Assembly: GCA_026401035.1 (NCBI GenBank)
Contig: JAPLNR010000006.1
Span: 1 to 49,803, forward strand
Source of the DNA: Planctomycetia bacterium
Lineage (GTDB): Bacteria; Planctomycetota; Planctomycetia; Pirellulales; UBA1268
Length of the DNA stretch: 49,803 nt
Reading direction: 5' to 3'
Shown here: positions 33,580 to 43,432 of the stretch, one piece after another
Numbering within the stretch: the stretch's first letter is position 1
Layout: each line of letters starts with the position of its first letter
Notes under the pieces: model-generated
Database searches by the model: none
What the model was told of the DNA's origin: nothing
What the model saw: the letters and a program-made list of their open reading frames with translations, nothing else
Made by a program: the position numbers and the translations under genes

Positions 33580-35166
33580 TCAGTGGCGACCGGCGATGCC
33601 CTCCGCCATCCGCATGATGCCGAGCGGGTTGCCATCCTTCAGGGCGTCGGGCAGGAGTGACTGCGGCACGTCCTGGTAGCAGACCGGCCGGATAAACCGC
33701 TCGAGGGCCGCGCTGCCGACACTTGTGAACCGGGCGTCGCTCGTGGCTGGCCAAGGCCCGCCGTGCTGCATTGCATGGCAGACCTCGACGCCCGTCGGCC
33801 ACCCGTTGACGATCAGCCGGCCGGCGCTTGTCGCCAAAATGCCGAGCAGGCCAGCCATCGTCGCCAGATCCCCGGGTGCGCCGTGAACGGTCGCCGTGAG
33901 CTGGCCATCAAGTCGCCGGGCGAGTGCCTCGAGTTGCTCGGCTGACTGACACTTCACGACCAGACTCAATGGCCCAAACACTTCCTCGGCGAGTTGAGGT
34001 TGGGCGAGGAAGGTCTCTGCATCGGTCTGCATGACGATCGCCGCCGCCTGGGTTTTCGCGACGTCGACGGGCACGGTGGAGCGGGTGGCGACCGCCGTGC
34101 CCGCCTGCCCGCCGAGCGTGTCGCGGCCATGCTCAAACGCACTGAGGATGTCGCTGGACAGCATCGAGGCCGGAGCACTGCCGGCGATCGCTTCAGCGAC
34201 TCCGGCGATGAAGGAATCGAGCAGCGGGCCGGCCACCCCGAAGACGAGCCCCGGCTTGGTGCAAAACTGGCCCACGCCGAGCGTCATCGAGGCGGCAAAG
34301 CCTGTGGCAATTTCCCCGGCGCGATCGGCCAACGCCCCGGGGAGGAGAAACACCGGATTCAGGCTGCTCATCTCGGCGAAGACGGGAATCGGATCGGGCC
34401 GGGCGGCCGCGGCATCGCAGAGGGCCCGCCCCGCCGCCCGCGAGCCGGTGAACCCGACGGCCCGGGCCGCGGGATGCCTCACAAGGGCTGTGCCGATCAC
34501 GCTGCCTTCGCCGTGCAGCATCGAGAACGTGCCCGCTGGCAACCCACAGGCCTCGACCGCCCGCTGAATCGCCCCGGCCACGAGTTCCGACGTGCCGGGA
34601 TGGGCGCGGTGGGCTTTCACGACGACCGGGTTGCCCGTGCAGAGGGCGCTCGCGGTGTCGCCCCCGGCCACCGAGAAGGCGAGTGGAAAATTGCTGCTGC
34701 CGAACACGACGACCGGCCCGAGCGGCCGCTTCATGCGTCGCAGATCGGGCCGCGGGAGTGGCTGCCGCTCGGGCATCCCGCGGTCGATCCGGGCATCGAC
34801 CCATGAGCCGTCGCGGGCCATCGTGGCGAAGAGTTTCAGTTGATTGACGGTGCGGCCCCGCTCGCCCGTGAGCCGAGCCGCCGGCAACGCCGTCTCGAGG
34901 CCGGCTCGCTCGATGAGGGCGTCGCCGAGGCCCACGATCTCGTCGGCGATCCGCTCGAGGAAGGTCGCTCGAGCCTCACCTGTTGTCTGCGCAAGGGGCG
35001 CTGCCGCCGCGGCCGCAGCTCGCATCGCCGCCGCGACATCGTCGAGCGACGCCAGGCAAAACGCTCCCGGCAGAGCGGTGCCATCAAGCGGACTGCTGAT
35101 CCGGTGGACGCGGTCGGCACCGTGGAGGTGTCCAGCAATGAAGTTTTTTCCATGGAGTGATGGCAT
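33580..35166 (-). CDS. NAD(P)-dependent alpha-ketoglutaric semialdehyde dehydrogenase
   Basis: 528 residues of the aldehyde dehydrogenase superfamily, KGSADH subgroup: VVVFGSSNFPLAFSVAGGDT, GFTGS (238-242), catalytic Glu in PVFAEMSSLNPV (E265) and Cys in GVGQFCTKPGLV (C302). The C-terminal VNGWPTGVEVCHAMQHGGPW and FIRPVCYQDVPQSLLPDAL are typical of 2,5-dioxopentanoate dehydrogenases. It oxidises alpha-ketoglutarate semialdehyde to 2-oxoglutarate, the last step of the Weimberg pathway. It follows the FAH-family gene by 22 bases on the same strand. It is convergent with the esterase-lactonase gene. Cytoplasmic; no signal peptide. Confidence 0.93.
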   Translation of the reverse strand: MPSLHGKNFIAGHLHGADRVHRISSPLDGTALPGAFCLASLDDVAAAMRAAAAAAAPLAQTTGEARATFLERIADEIVGLGDALIERAGLETALPAARLTGERGRTVNQLKLFATMARDGSWVDARIDRGMPERQPLPRPDLRRMKRPLGPVVVFGSSNFPLAFSVAGGDTASALCTGNPVVVKAHRAHPGTSELVAGAIQRAVEACGLPAGTFSMLHGEGSVIGTALVRHPAARAVGFTGSRAAGRALCDAAAARPDPIPVFAEMSSLNPVFLLPGALADRAGEIATGFAASMTLGVGQFCTKPGLVFGVAGPLLDSFIAGVAEAIAGSAPASMLSSDILSAFEHGRDTLGGQAGTAVATRSTVPVDVAKTQAAAIVMQTDAETFLAQPQLAEEVFGPLSLVVKCQSAEQLEALARRLDGQLTATVHGAPGDLATMAGLLGILATSAGRLIVNGWPTGVEVCHAMQHGGPWPATSDARFTSVGSAALERFIRPVCYQDVPQSLLPDALKDGNPLGIMRMAEGIAGRH

Positions 35167-35188
35167 GATGGCTTCGCGGCGTTGGCGG

Positions 35189-36070
35189 TCAGACGGTGTT
35201 CACGGCATTTTCCAGGCGACCGATTCCGCTGATGATGATCGTGATGTGATCGTGTGGTGCCAGCGTGAAGGAGTCGTCGGGAACGATTCCCGTGCCGGTC
35301 AGCAAGACGACTCCTCGGCCGAACGCCTGGGACCGCCACAGGTAGGCCATCAGGTCGGCAAATGGACGTTTGATCTGGTCAAGGCCGGTCTCACCGGCAA
35401 ACACCACTTTGCCTGATCGGGAGATCGACACGGAAATCGACCACTGGCGAATGACCTGCTCATCATTAACCAGCGTGATCCATGGGCCAAGGGAACATGA
35501 CCGGTCGTAAGTTTTTGCCTGGGGAAGGTAGAGCAGATTTTCCCCCTCGATGTCACGGGAACTCATGTCATTGCCGATCGTGCAGCCAATGAGCTTGCCA
35601 CGTGAATTCATGACAAGTGCAAGCTCCGGTTCGGGCACGCTCCAGGTGGCGTCGCGACGAATGCCGACCGAGTCTCCCGGCCCGACAACCTTTTCCCCGA
35701 TAGCCTTGAAGAAGATCTCGGGGCGGGGGGCCTCGTAGACGCGATCATAGGCTGTCGCGCTGAAATCCGACTCCTCCATCCGCGCCGTCTTGCTGCGGAG
35801 ATAGGTGACGCCCGCCGCCCAGACTTCCTGGCGCTCAACCGGTGGGAGGAGTACGACCCCTGCGAGCGGATGGACCATCGACGCGTGTTGAACCGCCGCT
35901 CTGGCCGCACCGGCCGGGTCATCAGACTCGAGGAGGCTGGTCAGGGTCGGAGCATCTGCATCAGGCAGTTCGGCGATAAGATCGGCCTCCAACACGAGGC
36001 CAATTCGCGGCCGATCTCCCGACGCAGCGTGCCGGAAGCGGCACAGCCGAATCACATCATCGCGTTTCAT
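35189..36070 (-). CDS. FAH-family hydrolase, probable 2-keto-3-deoxypentonate dehydratase
   Basis: 293 residues with the fumarylacetoacetate-hydrolase fold. [60 protein letters not shown] and [20 protein letters not shown] carry the Glu/Asp metal-binding residues. Members in this context dehydrate 2-keto-3-deoxy-arabinonate or -xylonate to alpha-ketoglutarate semialdehyde. It is upstream of, and co-directional with, the semialdehyde dehydrogenase gene. It is divergent from the MFS/dehydratase operon with only 54 bases between start codons. The pathway role is inferred from context; FAH proteins also include other hydrolases and decarboxylases. Confidence 0.87.
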   Translation of the reverse strand: MKRDDVIRLCRFRHAASGDRPRIGLVLEADLIAELPDADAPTLTSLLESDDPAGAARAAVQHASMVHPLAGVVLLPPVERQEVWAAGVTYLRSKTARMEESDFSATAYDRVYEAPRPEIFFKAIGEKVVGPGDSVGIRRDATWSVPEPELALVMNSRGKLIGCTIGNDMSSRDIEGENLLYLPQAKTYDRSCSLGPWITLVNDEQVIRQWSISVSISRSGKVVFAGETGLDQIKRPFADLMAYLWRSQAFGRGVVLLTGTGIVPDDSFTLAPHDHITIIISGIGRLENAVNTV

Positions 36071-36124
36071 GCGTGAGTCCAGTACCTTGGTCGGAGTTTC
36101 TCAACCGGCCTCGGAGCCCGAGCC

Positions 36125-37435
36125 ATGAAGGCAGCTTCATCCATGGTTTCCAATCCACAGATCATTGTGGTGCGGCCCAGTAATGCGCGAGGCCTTGTGG
36201 TTGCGTTTGCCGTCACCCTCGCGGTGCTGCAATATATTGATCGCGTTGCCATCTCTCAAGCGGCACCGCTGCTGATGAAGGATCTGGCGATCTCCAAGGA
36301 GCAGATGAGTTGGGTCTTCAGTGCGTTCACACTGGCCTATGCCCTGTTCGAGATCCCGGGAGGGTATCTCGGGGATCGGATTGGCCCGCGCCGCGTCTTG
36401 TTGCGGATCGTCCTGTGGTGGAGTTTTTTCACCGCGGCCACGGGATGGGCGATGAATTTCGCATCACTCGTGACGGCGCGATTCCTGTTCGGGGCCGGTG
36501 AGGCGGGCTGTTTTCCAAATATCACCAAGGCAATGAAGCGGTGGCTGCCTCTCGAGGAGCAATCCCGTGCCCAAGGAATCATGTGGATGAGCGCCCGCTG
36601 GGGCGGGGCAGTGACACCCCTGATGGTCTATGCCTGTCTCCTTGTGATGACGTGGCGGCAGGCGTTCATGCTCTTCGGCTTGATCGGCGTGGCATGGGCG
36701 CTCGTCTTCGCATGGTGGTATCGGGACGACCCGCGGTCACACCCGCGCGTTAACAGCGCCGAGGCGGCATTGCTGCCGTCGCCGGACGACTCCGGCAAGG
36801 ATCATGGTTCCATCCCGTGGCATGCCATGCTGACCTCAACCACCGTCTGGTGCCTGTGTGGGCAATATGCCGCCTTGAGTTATGCCTGGTATTTCTTCGT
36901 GACGTGGTTTCCGACCTATCTGCTCGAGGCGCGAGGGTTCGACCTCCGACAAAGCGCTATCCTCGCCGGTACCCCGCTGCTGCTGGGTGGCTTTGGATCG
37001 CTCGCGGCCGGCTGGGTCACGCCCCCGCTCGCCCGGCGGTTTGGAGTGGGTCGGACGCGCCGATACCTCGGCATGCTGGGCATGACGTCGGCCGCCGCGT
37101 GCCTCATCGCCTCGACAGCGGCGGTGAATCCCTACCTCGCAGTGGCGTTGATCGCGTTGGTGAGTTTTTGCATGGATCTGACGATGCCGGGATCATGGAC
37201 CACCTGTATGGACATCGGTGGTCAGTCCACCGCAACGCTCGGCGGAGCTATGAACATGATGGGGAATCTGGGCGGCTTTCTGTCACCGATCGTCCTCGGT
37301 GTGATCGTGAGTCAGACCGGCAACTGGACCGCCACGTTTTACCTGACAGGGGCCGTCTGCCTGTGCGGTGCCGTGATGTGGTTCTTCATCGATCCCTGCA
37401 CCCCGTTGGTTCCGGAGGTATCCCATGACGCATGA
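36125..37435 (+). CDS. MFS transporter, sugar-acid (ACS family) type
   Basis: 436 residues with about 12 hydrophobic segments. [38 protein letters not shown] and [10 protein letters not shown], then [20 protein letters not shown], match the anion:cation symporter group (glucarate, hexuronate and similar). It overlaps the downstream dehydratase gene by 11 bases, so both are one operon. Probable inner-membrane uptake of the aldonic acid used by the cluster. An internal ATG at 36143 is an alternative start. Confidence 0.92.
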   Translation: MKAASSMVSNPQIIVVRPSNARGLVVAFAVTLAVLQYIDRVAISQAAPLLMKDLAISKEQMSWVFSAFTLAYALFEIPGGYLGDRIGPRRVLLRIVLWWSFFTAATGWAMNFASLVTARFLFGAGEAGCFPNITKAMKRWLPLEEQSRAQGIMWMSARWGGAVTPLMVYACLLVMTWRQAFMLFGLIGVAWALVFAWWYRDDPRSHPRVNSAEAALLPSPDDSGKDHGSIPWHAMLTSTTVWCLCGQYAALSYAWYFFVTWFPTYLLEARGFDLRQSAILAGTPLLLGGFGSLAAGWVTPPLARRFGVGRTRRYLGMLGMTSAAACLIASTAAVNPYLAVALIALVSFCMDLTMPGSWTTCMDIGGQSTATLGGAMNMMGNLGGFLSPIVLGVIVSQTGNWTATFYLTGAVCLCGAVMWFFIDPCTPLVPEVSHDA

Positions 37436-39422
37436 GGGGCATGAAGAACTGTGGAAGACCCTCCTTGCTGATGAAGATCCCGGCATTTTCGCGCTGCAGT
37501 CGGTTGCCGAGGGACCGACGGGGAGCCTTCCCTTCACCGACCGCATGCTGCGGGAAAGCCCGAGCGGAGATTTGTTCGGGCTCTCGCAGAACGTCGGCAT
37601 GGGATGGTCGCCGGCGGCCGCCGCTGGCAGGCAGTTTTTGATCCTGTCGACCCAGGGGGGAGTGCGCGCCCCCGATGGTGCACCGGTGGCGCTCGGCTAT
37701 CACACCGGCCACTGGGAAATCGGTCTTCTCGTGCAGGCGGCGGCCGACGAGTTTCGTCGCCTGGGAACGGTTCCGTTTGCAGGCTTCTGCTCCGACCCGT
37801 GCGACGGGCGGACCCAGGGAACGACCGGAATGTTCGACAGCCTCCCGTATCGCAATGATGCGGCGATCGTTTTTCGGAGGCTGGCACGATCGCTGCCGCT
37901 GCGGGCCGGCGTGCTCGGGATCGCAACCTGCGACAAGGGCCTGCCGGCGATGCTCATGGCGGTGGCCGGGCTTCTCGATCTGCCGAGTGTGATTGTGCCC
38001 GGTGGCGTCACGCTGCCGCCCCGCCAGGGCGAGGACGCAGGAACGATCCAGACCATCGGCACGCGATACGTCCACGGCCAGGTGACGCTCGAGGAGGCGT
38101 CCGACCTCGGCTGTCGGGCGTGTGCCTCGCCGGGCGGCGGGTGCCAGTTCTTGGGAACCGCGGCGACCGCGCAGGTGGTCGCCGAAGCCCTCGGCCTGAC
38201 GCTCCCGCACGCCGCGCTCGCGCCGAGTGGCCAGCCGGTGTGGCGTGATCTTGCCGTACGGTCTGCCCGCGCCCTTGTTGCCAATGCGGCGCTCGGAAGC
38301 ACGACACGAGACATTCTCACTGCCGCGAGTCTCGCCAACGCCATGGTGGTCCACGCAGCCTTTGGGGGATCGACAAACCTGCTGCTTCATATTCCGGCGA
38401 TCGCCCATGCGGCCGGGCTGCCCATCCCAACCGTCGAAGAATGGATCGCCGTCAACCGTCGCACGCCCCGGATCGTGAGCGTGCTCCCCAACGGACCGAT
38501 TCATCATCCAACCGTCCGGGTCTTTCTGGCCGGGGGCGTTCCCGAGGTGATGCTCCACCTCAACCGACTCGGTTTACTCGATTGCTCGGCCCGTACCATT
38601 ACGGGGTCGACGCTTGGGGAGCAGTTGGCCTGGTGGGAAACAAGCGACCGGCGTCGACGCTTTCGTGAGCTACTCATCTCTCTTGATGCGGTCGATCCGG
38701 ATGACGTGATCATGACTCCGCAGCTCGCACAGTCCCGCGGCCTCCGGGGCACGATGGCCTTCGTCCGTGGCACCATCGCTCCTGAGGGGGGCGTGGTAAA
38801 GGCCACGGCGATCGATCCCCGCGTGGTCGACGCCGACGGCGTCTATCGGCATGTCGGCCCGGCTCGGGTATTCGCCAGCGAGCGGGCGGCAATGGCCGCG
38901 ATCAAGGCGGGTAGCATTCAGCCAGGGGATGTGCTCGTGTTGGCCGGTATCGGTCCGATGGGCACAGGCATGGAAGAGACCTACCAGGTGACCAGCGCGA
39001 TCAAGCGGCTCCCCTTTGGAAACCGCGTGGCCCTCATCACGGATGCCCGCTTCTCGGGCGTCTCAACGGGCGCCTGCATCGGTCATGTGGGCCCGGAGGG
39101 TTTGGCTGGTGGACCAATTGGGAAGCTCATTGATGGCGACGTGATTGCGATCACGATTGACACAATGGCGGCGACGGGAAGCGTCGATCTGCGGGGACAT
39201 GGAGCAGAACCATATTCCGCGGAGATCGCGACTCGCGAATTGGCGGGCCGACCGACCCGACCCGACCTCGCCGCCGACCCACATCTCCCGCAGGACACCC
39301 AGCTCTGGTCGATTCTACAACAAGCCAGTGGCGGCACATGGCGGGGATGTGTGTATGACACCGAGCGAATCCGGAGCGGTTTGCTGCATGGAAGTCTGAG
39401 TGGAGGGAAGTGTCCGCAATGA
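37425..39422 (+). CDS. yjhG: D-xylonate dehydratase, YjhG/YagF type (IlvD/Edd family)
   Basis: 665 residues, the size of YjhG/YagF enzymes. [20 protein letters not shown] and [20 protein letters not shown] are specific to this subgroup. Candidate Fe-S cysteines are C122/C126 ([20 protein letters not shown]), C169 ([10 protein letters not shown]) and C230/C233/C240 ([13 protein letters not shown]). It converts D-xylonate (or a similar aldonate) to its 2-keto-3-deoxy acid. Coupled to the MFS gene by overlap. Its stop TGA overlaps an ATG that opens a short truncated frame (39419), suggesting the operon once continued. Confidence 0.93.
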   Translation: MTHEGHEELWKTLLADEDPGIFALQSVAEGPTGSLPFTDRMLRESPSGDLFGLSQNVGMGWSPAAAAGRQFLILSTQGGVRAPDGAPVALGYHTGHWEIGLLVQAAADEFRRLGTVPFAGFCSDPCDGRTQGTTGMFDSLPYRNDAAIVFRRLARSLPLRAGVLGIATCDKGLPAMLMAVAGLLDLPSVIVPGGVTLPPRQGEDAGTIQTIGTRYVHGQVTLEEASDLGCRACASPGGGCQFLGTAATAQVVAEALGLTLPHAALAPSGQPVWRDLAVRSARALVANAALGSTTRDILTAASLANAMVVHAAFGGSTNLLLHIPAIAHAAGLPIPTVEEWIAVNRRTPRIVSVLPNGPIHHPTVRVFLAGGVPEVMLHLNRLGLLDCSARTITGSTLGEQLAWWETSDRRRRFRELLISLDAVDPDDVIMTPQLAQSRGLRGTMAFVRGTIAPEGGVVKATAIDPRVVDADGVYRHVGPARVFASERAAMAAIKAGSIQPGDVLVLAGIGPMGTGMEETYQVTSAIKRLPFGNRVALITDARFSGVSTGACIGHVGPEGLAGGPIGKLIDGDVIAITIDTMAATGSVDLRGHGAEPYSAEIATRELAGRPTRPDLAADPHLPQDTQLWSILQQASGGTWRGCVYDTERIRSGLLHGSLSGGKCPQ

Positions 39423-39499
39423 GCAAATACCGACGTCTGCACAGGCAAGCGACCCGCCTTGTGACGTCCTTCCCGTTTCTTGATCCATCCGGGATGTTA
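39419..39499 (+). pseudogene. Truncated downstream ORF cut by IS91 relic 2
   Basis: ATGA overlap with the dehydratase stop opens a frame reading [20 protein letters not shown] and LDPSGML before transposase-derived sequence begins near 39500. The tight coupling is what a following operon gene would show. About 27 codons are too few for a family call. It could also be a chance frame. Confidence 0.45.
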
Positions 39500-39514
39500 G
39501 GTTCGGCCGCGGCC

Positions 39515-40133
39515 GAAAGTCCACGCGGCCGGAAGCCAACGCCGTTGTCGAGTTCACGCCGTTTGAGTTCTTGGACCGGCTCGACGATCTCGTCCCGCCG
39601 CCGCGGAAGCACCGGCATCGCTACCACGGGGTGTTTGCGCCGAATCACAAGCTGAGGCGGGCCGTCACGGCGCTGGCCATCGGCAACGTTGGCAAGCAAC
39701 GCGAGGCCGCGACCGGCGGGCATCGGGGCGACGGTCATGGCACAACAGGCTGCTGTGACACGAAGCCGGATCAAAAGCCCCGCTCGCACGACACCTCTCG
39801 GATTGCGTGGGCGAAACTCATGGCCCGGGTGGGGGAGGAGTTTCCGCTCCAGTACCCCAGTTGCGGCGGCGACATCCGGCTGCCAGGAGACGGCCGGCAG
39901 GAGCCGGCTCACTTCGAACCGGAGGTTCGCAAGCGGAAGAAGGCCAGGATGGCTTCGCCCGCGTGAAGTCAGCTCCTGACCCATCTTGGCGAACCGCTCG
40001 AGCCGCCACCGATCGCAGCCGCCCGGGGGCCCACCGACCGACTGGGGCGAGCTCGTGCAGGCCCATCACGATCGCGACGTCTTTCAAGCGACGGATAGAC
40101 GAACTGCCCCCGATCGACATCCACAACCTCTGA
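39515..40133 (+). pseudogene. IS91-family (Y2) transposase relic 2
   Basis: The frame reads RPEANAVVEFTPFEFLDRLD, DLVPPPRKHRHRYHGVFAPN, HKLRRAVTALAIGNVGKQRE, then ARVGEEFPLQYPSCGGDIRL: the C-terminal part of an IS91 transposase (PF04986). At about 39882-39970 the expected IAFITEPGPIRKIL stretch is replaced by unrelated sequence and the frame breaks. It resumes with THLGEPLEPPPIAAARGPTD-like sequence, in shifted frame, to IDIHNL at 40133. The N-terminal catalytic part is missing. Followed by repeat copy C. Closely related to relic 1 but with a different deletion. Confidence 0.85.
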
Positions 40134-40241
40134 CCCCAGCTGGGCGCGAGGGATCAACGAAGCCGCCACGCGCCCGGACTCGAAGAGATTCTGCGCCGAC
40201 GGCCGAAAAACGCCTCTGCAAGGGGTCAGCCAGGCGTTCCT

Positions 40242-40341
40242 GGATCCGCTGTTTCGGGACAAGGAAGACCGGGCACTCAGCTCACGAGCCGCCCATCAGC
40301 TCGGAATCGGTTACGGACGTGCCATTGGCCGGGCTATCCTT
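40242..40341 (+). repeat. IS91-type 3'-end repeat, copy C (attached to relic 2)
   Basis: GATCCGCTGTTTCGGGACAA ... GCCGGGCTATCCTT, about 110-210 bases after the relic's last codon. The last 81 bases match copy D with one difference (GACC versus GATC), in the same orientation. Right after it, a minus-strand gene fragment is cut off. Confidence 0.86.
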
Positions 40342-40343
40342 TT

Positions 40344-40430
40344 GGGTTGTTGCGCGGGCGCTTCGGTGGCAGCCTGTGCGGCGAGCGGCGCGAGCACCAG
40401 GGTGAGTACTAGAATTGGCGATTGATTCAT
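40344..40430 (-). pseudogene. 5' fragment of a secreted-protein gene cut by repeat C
   Basis: From ATG at 40430 the minus strand reads MNQSPILVLTLVLAPLAAQA, then ATEAPAQQPK, a clean signal peptide plus the first mature residues. It runs directly into the TATCCTT end of repeat C. The ATG overlaps the stop of the upstream sulfatase by ATGA (40427-40430), so it was the next gene of that operon. A sulfatase is a fair guess from context but cannot be shown from 29 residues. Confidence 0.7.
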
Positions 40431-42000
40431 TTGTGCCTTGATTCTCCTTGGCCATCTCGCAACAGGCGGTAATCCTCTTTTGCGGCTGAACTTGGTTCGG
40501 CCATTTCGCCCAGCCAGCCTTGGATTTTTTGCCTCAACTCCCGAGTCAACTCCGGTTCTTTCTCATGGCAGTCATGGCGCTGCTGCCGGTCCGCAGCAAG
40601 ATTGCAGAGAAGTGTGCGGGGTGGCAATCCATTGGGGAGGCCGGCAATGGTGTTGGGCGGTAGCGGAGTGATTTCCAACAGCAATCTGTCCCCTTCGAGC
40701 CACCAAGCATACAAGGGGGGAGTCGAAGTGTTGCTCCGGTTGATCTTGTCGGGAGCCTCGTAAGAATAGGACCAGCGCCAACCATGCACCCGCAGGATCC
40801 CAGCGAGTCGCGGGGTGCCCGAGCGGTTTCTCCACGCAAGAGCGGCAGCAGGTTCTTCCCATCGATGTTTGCCGGAACGGCTGCTCCGGCGGAGGCCAGC
40901 ACGGTCGGCATCAGATCGGCGAGGCTGACAATCCCCTCAGGACGGCCCGGCTTGACAACACCGGGCTGCCAAACGATGAGCGGCACATTGACGCCGCCGA
41001 GCCAGCCGGTGCCTTTGCCGCCGCGGTTCGGTGCATTGTGAGGAGGAACGGAGTACTGGGCACAACCATTATCCGAACTTAAAATGAAGAGTGTGTTGGT
41101 CTGCTGCCCGTAGTGCGTCAGGAGCCCAAAGAGCTTGTTAACTCCGGTGTCGAATGGCCGAACACACCGTTCCGGCGGCGCCACGATTGGGTCGTGCAGC
41201 GTCATGGGCGCGTAATAGAGGAAGAGTGGCTGCTTCGCTTTCAAGGCGGTTTCCACGAACTCACAGGCCTTCCGGTTGAACAGGTCGGTGAGGAATTCGC
41301 CTTTGGGTCTCAGGGGAACTGGCGAGCGATTTTCCCACAACCCCTTCGCCTCATAATAGCTGCTTCCGGAGTTATTGAACCCAAAGTAGTAGCCGAAGCC
41401 GCGGTCAAGCGGATGCTGACCGGGGTGGGAAGATGTTTGATATGCCAAGGAGTGCTGCCGTAACGCCGGATCTTTCATGGCAACATGCCACTTGCCGATG
41501 ATGCCGCAGCGGTATCCGGCAGCCGACAACGGTTCGGCAAGCATGACCCGGCTGGCCGGAATGCCGTTGCGATCCACATCCATATTCGAATAAGCGCCCC
41601 AGCGCTGCTGAAAGTTGCCGGTCAACAGTCCGGCGCGGCTCGGCGCGCACAACGAGGCGGTTGCAAAGCAGTTACCAAAAACTGCCCCATCACGCGCCAA
41701 ACTGGATAAAAACGGCATACAGCGGCGGGCCGCGTCCAAATGTTTTTCCCGACTGACCGGCACACCATCGGTTCGCTGCTTGGCATAGTCGGCGAGGATC
41801 TCCGGCTCCAACTGCTCCGGGGTTAAACTCTCGGCGTACGGCGGAATCCAGCCGGTGCCGACATCATCGAGCAACACCATGATGATGTTTGGTTTTTCGG
41901 TGTGCACCGGCGCGGCGGCAGCGTTGCTGGCCGCGGCGGAAAGCACAAGCGGAATAAGGGCGGAAACGAGATGAGAAAAGGATGAGCTTTTACCCGTCAT
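40427..42000 (-). pseudogene. Secreted sulfatase with a C-terminal frameshift
   Basis: From ATG 42000: signal peptide, KPNIIMVLLDDVGTGWIPPY, site CAPSR (C118), CGIIGKWHVAMKDP, YFGFNNSGSSYYEAKGLWEN, LSSDNGCAQYSVPPHNAPNR. The frame is intact to about 40810, then must shift near GGATCC (40795-40800). The matching C-terminal part (VHGWRWSYSYEAPDKINRSN, LYAWWLEGDRLLLEITPLPP, LTRELRQKIQGWLGEMAEPS) continues in another frame to the stop at 40427. The catalytic part is whole, so a shortened enzyme is possible; a sequencing error is not excluded. It overlaps the upstream sulfatase's stop by 11 bases. Confidence 0.85.
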
Positions 42001-43414
42001 GATGAGGCATCCCTTTTTCAACTCCCTTGGGGAGAACCATTCCGCGGGCCTTGTACCATTGCGTCAGTTGCCGACGTCCCTCTTCAAGTTGATTTTGGGA
42101 AACCGGATCGACGGCCAGATTTTTCATCTCTCCGGGATCTTTCTCCAAATCGATCAATTGCTCCCGTTGTTTGCCTCCATAAAACAAGGTGTATTTGTAG
42201 CGCGGCATCAGCACCGTGCAGGCAATCCCGCTTTCCACCACCAGTGTGTCGCGCCAGCTCGTGTCCGCGCCTCCTTCGGTCAGTGCACGCACGCTCTTTC
42301 CCGGTAGTTCTCGCGGGATAGCCAAGCCGGCAAAGTCGCAGAGGGTCGGGATCAGATCTATGCCGGTTGAGACGAGATGCTTGCACTCGACCGCGCCCTT
42401 TTTCACGACGCCTTTGCCCGCAATCAGGAATGGGACCCGGATGGCTTCCTCATAGGGAACCATCTTGTGTCCCATCCGGTGGGCGCCGTCCATGTCGCCG
42501 TGGTCGCTGGTGAAGACCACCCACGTGTTGTCCGCCAAGCCGCTTTTTTCCAGCGCATCCAGTACGAGGCCAATCTGGCGATCGACGTCCTCGACCAGGC
42601 GGGCATAGTGCCAGCGATAAACGCGCCAGTCATCATCTCTATAGCCATGGCGCTTTTCTCCGCGGTCCTTGTGTGCGCCTTGGAAAAGGCTGGCATTGAG
42701 CAAATCAGGTTCATTCTCCGGAATTCCTGAATTAACCGGCAAGGTCGGGCAGTGCTTCGCAATGAACTCCTGCTCAGAGATGTCGGCAGGTTTTCCCGTG
42801 CGCAGCTTGACTTTTTTGGCGATCCCGCAGATATCGTGAGGATTGATGAATGAGGCAACCAACAGGAACGGGCGCTCGTGTTTTTGCTGCAAAAAGCGAA
42901 CACAAGCCGCGCTCAGGTCGTCGCGTTCGTCGGCGGTCAGATATTCCTCGAACCCGTAGTTCTCGATTCCGGCATGGCCTTCCTTGACGGCTTCTTTCAC
43001 GGTTCCCGGCAAATGTACTTTGCCGCCATAGGCGGTCCGGTAACCGGCCCGACGGAAGACAGTGCCCATGGTGTTCTTCGCCACCGCCTCCGGCAACGGT
43101 CGCTCGAGCATGCCGTTGCCGTCGAGGCCTATCACGGACGGCATCAGTCCCGAAAACATGCTGAAGCGCGACGGCACGCAGACCGGGTTGGCGCAATAAG
43201 CGCGTTCAAAACGCATGCCATTGGACGCGAGGCGATCCAAGGCGGGCGTTTTCACCCAAGCATTGCCGGCACAGCTCAGCATGCCGGCATGTTGCTGGTC
43301 GGTCGTGATCAGCAGAATATTGGGTTTCGCCGGCGCATCGGCGGCGTACAGGGCCTCCGTCAATGCCAGCATGGCCATGATGATTGAAATGACTCGTGAT
43401 GTTTTCATGTTCAT
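41990..43414 (-). CDS. Secreted sulfatase (CVPSR type)
   Basis: 474 residues: signal peptide (ISIIMAMLALTEALYAADAP), PNILLITTDQQHAGMLSCAG, site CVPSR (C79), YRTAYGGKVHLPGTVKEAVK, FTSDHGDMDGAHRMGHKMVP. The TTDQQ and GDMDGAHR segments place it near the choline-sulfatase/heparan-sulfatase-like S1 group. AAGGAG lies just before the ATG at 43414. It is 18 bases after the GH2 stop and overlaps the next sulfatase. The operon seems less GC-rich than the genes to its left. Substrate probably a sulfated glycan also cut by the GH2 partner. Confidence 0.93.
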   Translation of the reverse strand: MNMKTSRVISIIMAMLALTEALYAADAPAKPNILLITTDQQHAGMLSCAGNAWVKTPALDRLASNGMRFERAYCANPVCVPSRFSMFSGLMPSVIGLDGNGMLERPLPEAVAKNTMGTVFRRAGYRTAYGGKVHLPGTVKEAVKEGHAGIENYGFEEYLTADERDDLSAACVRFLQQKHERPFLLVASFINPHDICGIAKKVKLRTGKPADISEQEFIAKHCPTLPVNSGIPENEPDLLNASLFQGAHKDRGEKRHGYRDDDWRVYRWHYARLVEDVDRQIGLVLDALEKSGLADNTWVVFTSDHGDMDGAHRMGHKMVPYEEAIRVPFLIAGKGVVKKGAVECKHLVSTGIDLIPTLCDFAGLAIPRELPGKSVRALTEGGADTSWRDTLVVESGIACTVLMPRYKYTLFYGGKQREQLIDLEKDPGEMKNLAVDPVSQNQLEEGRRQLTQWYKARGMVLPKGVEKGMPHHDG

Positions 43415-43432
43415 AGACTCCTTGAATGATCC

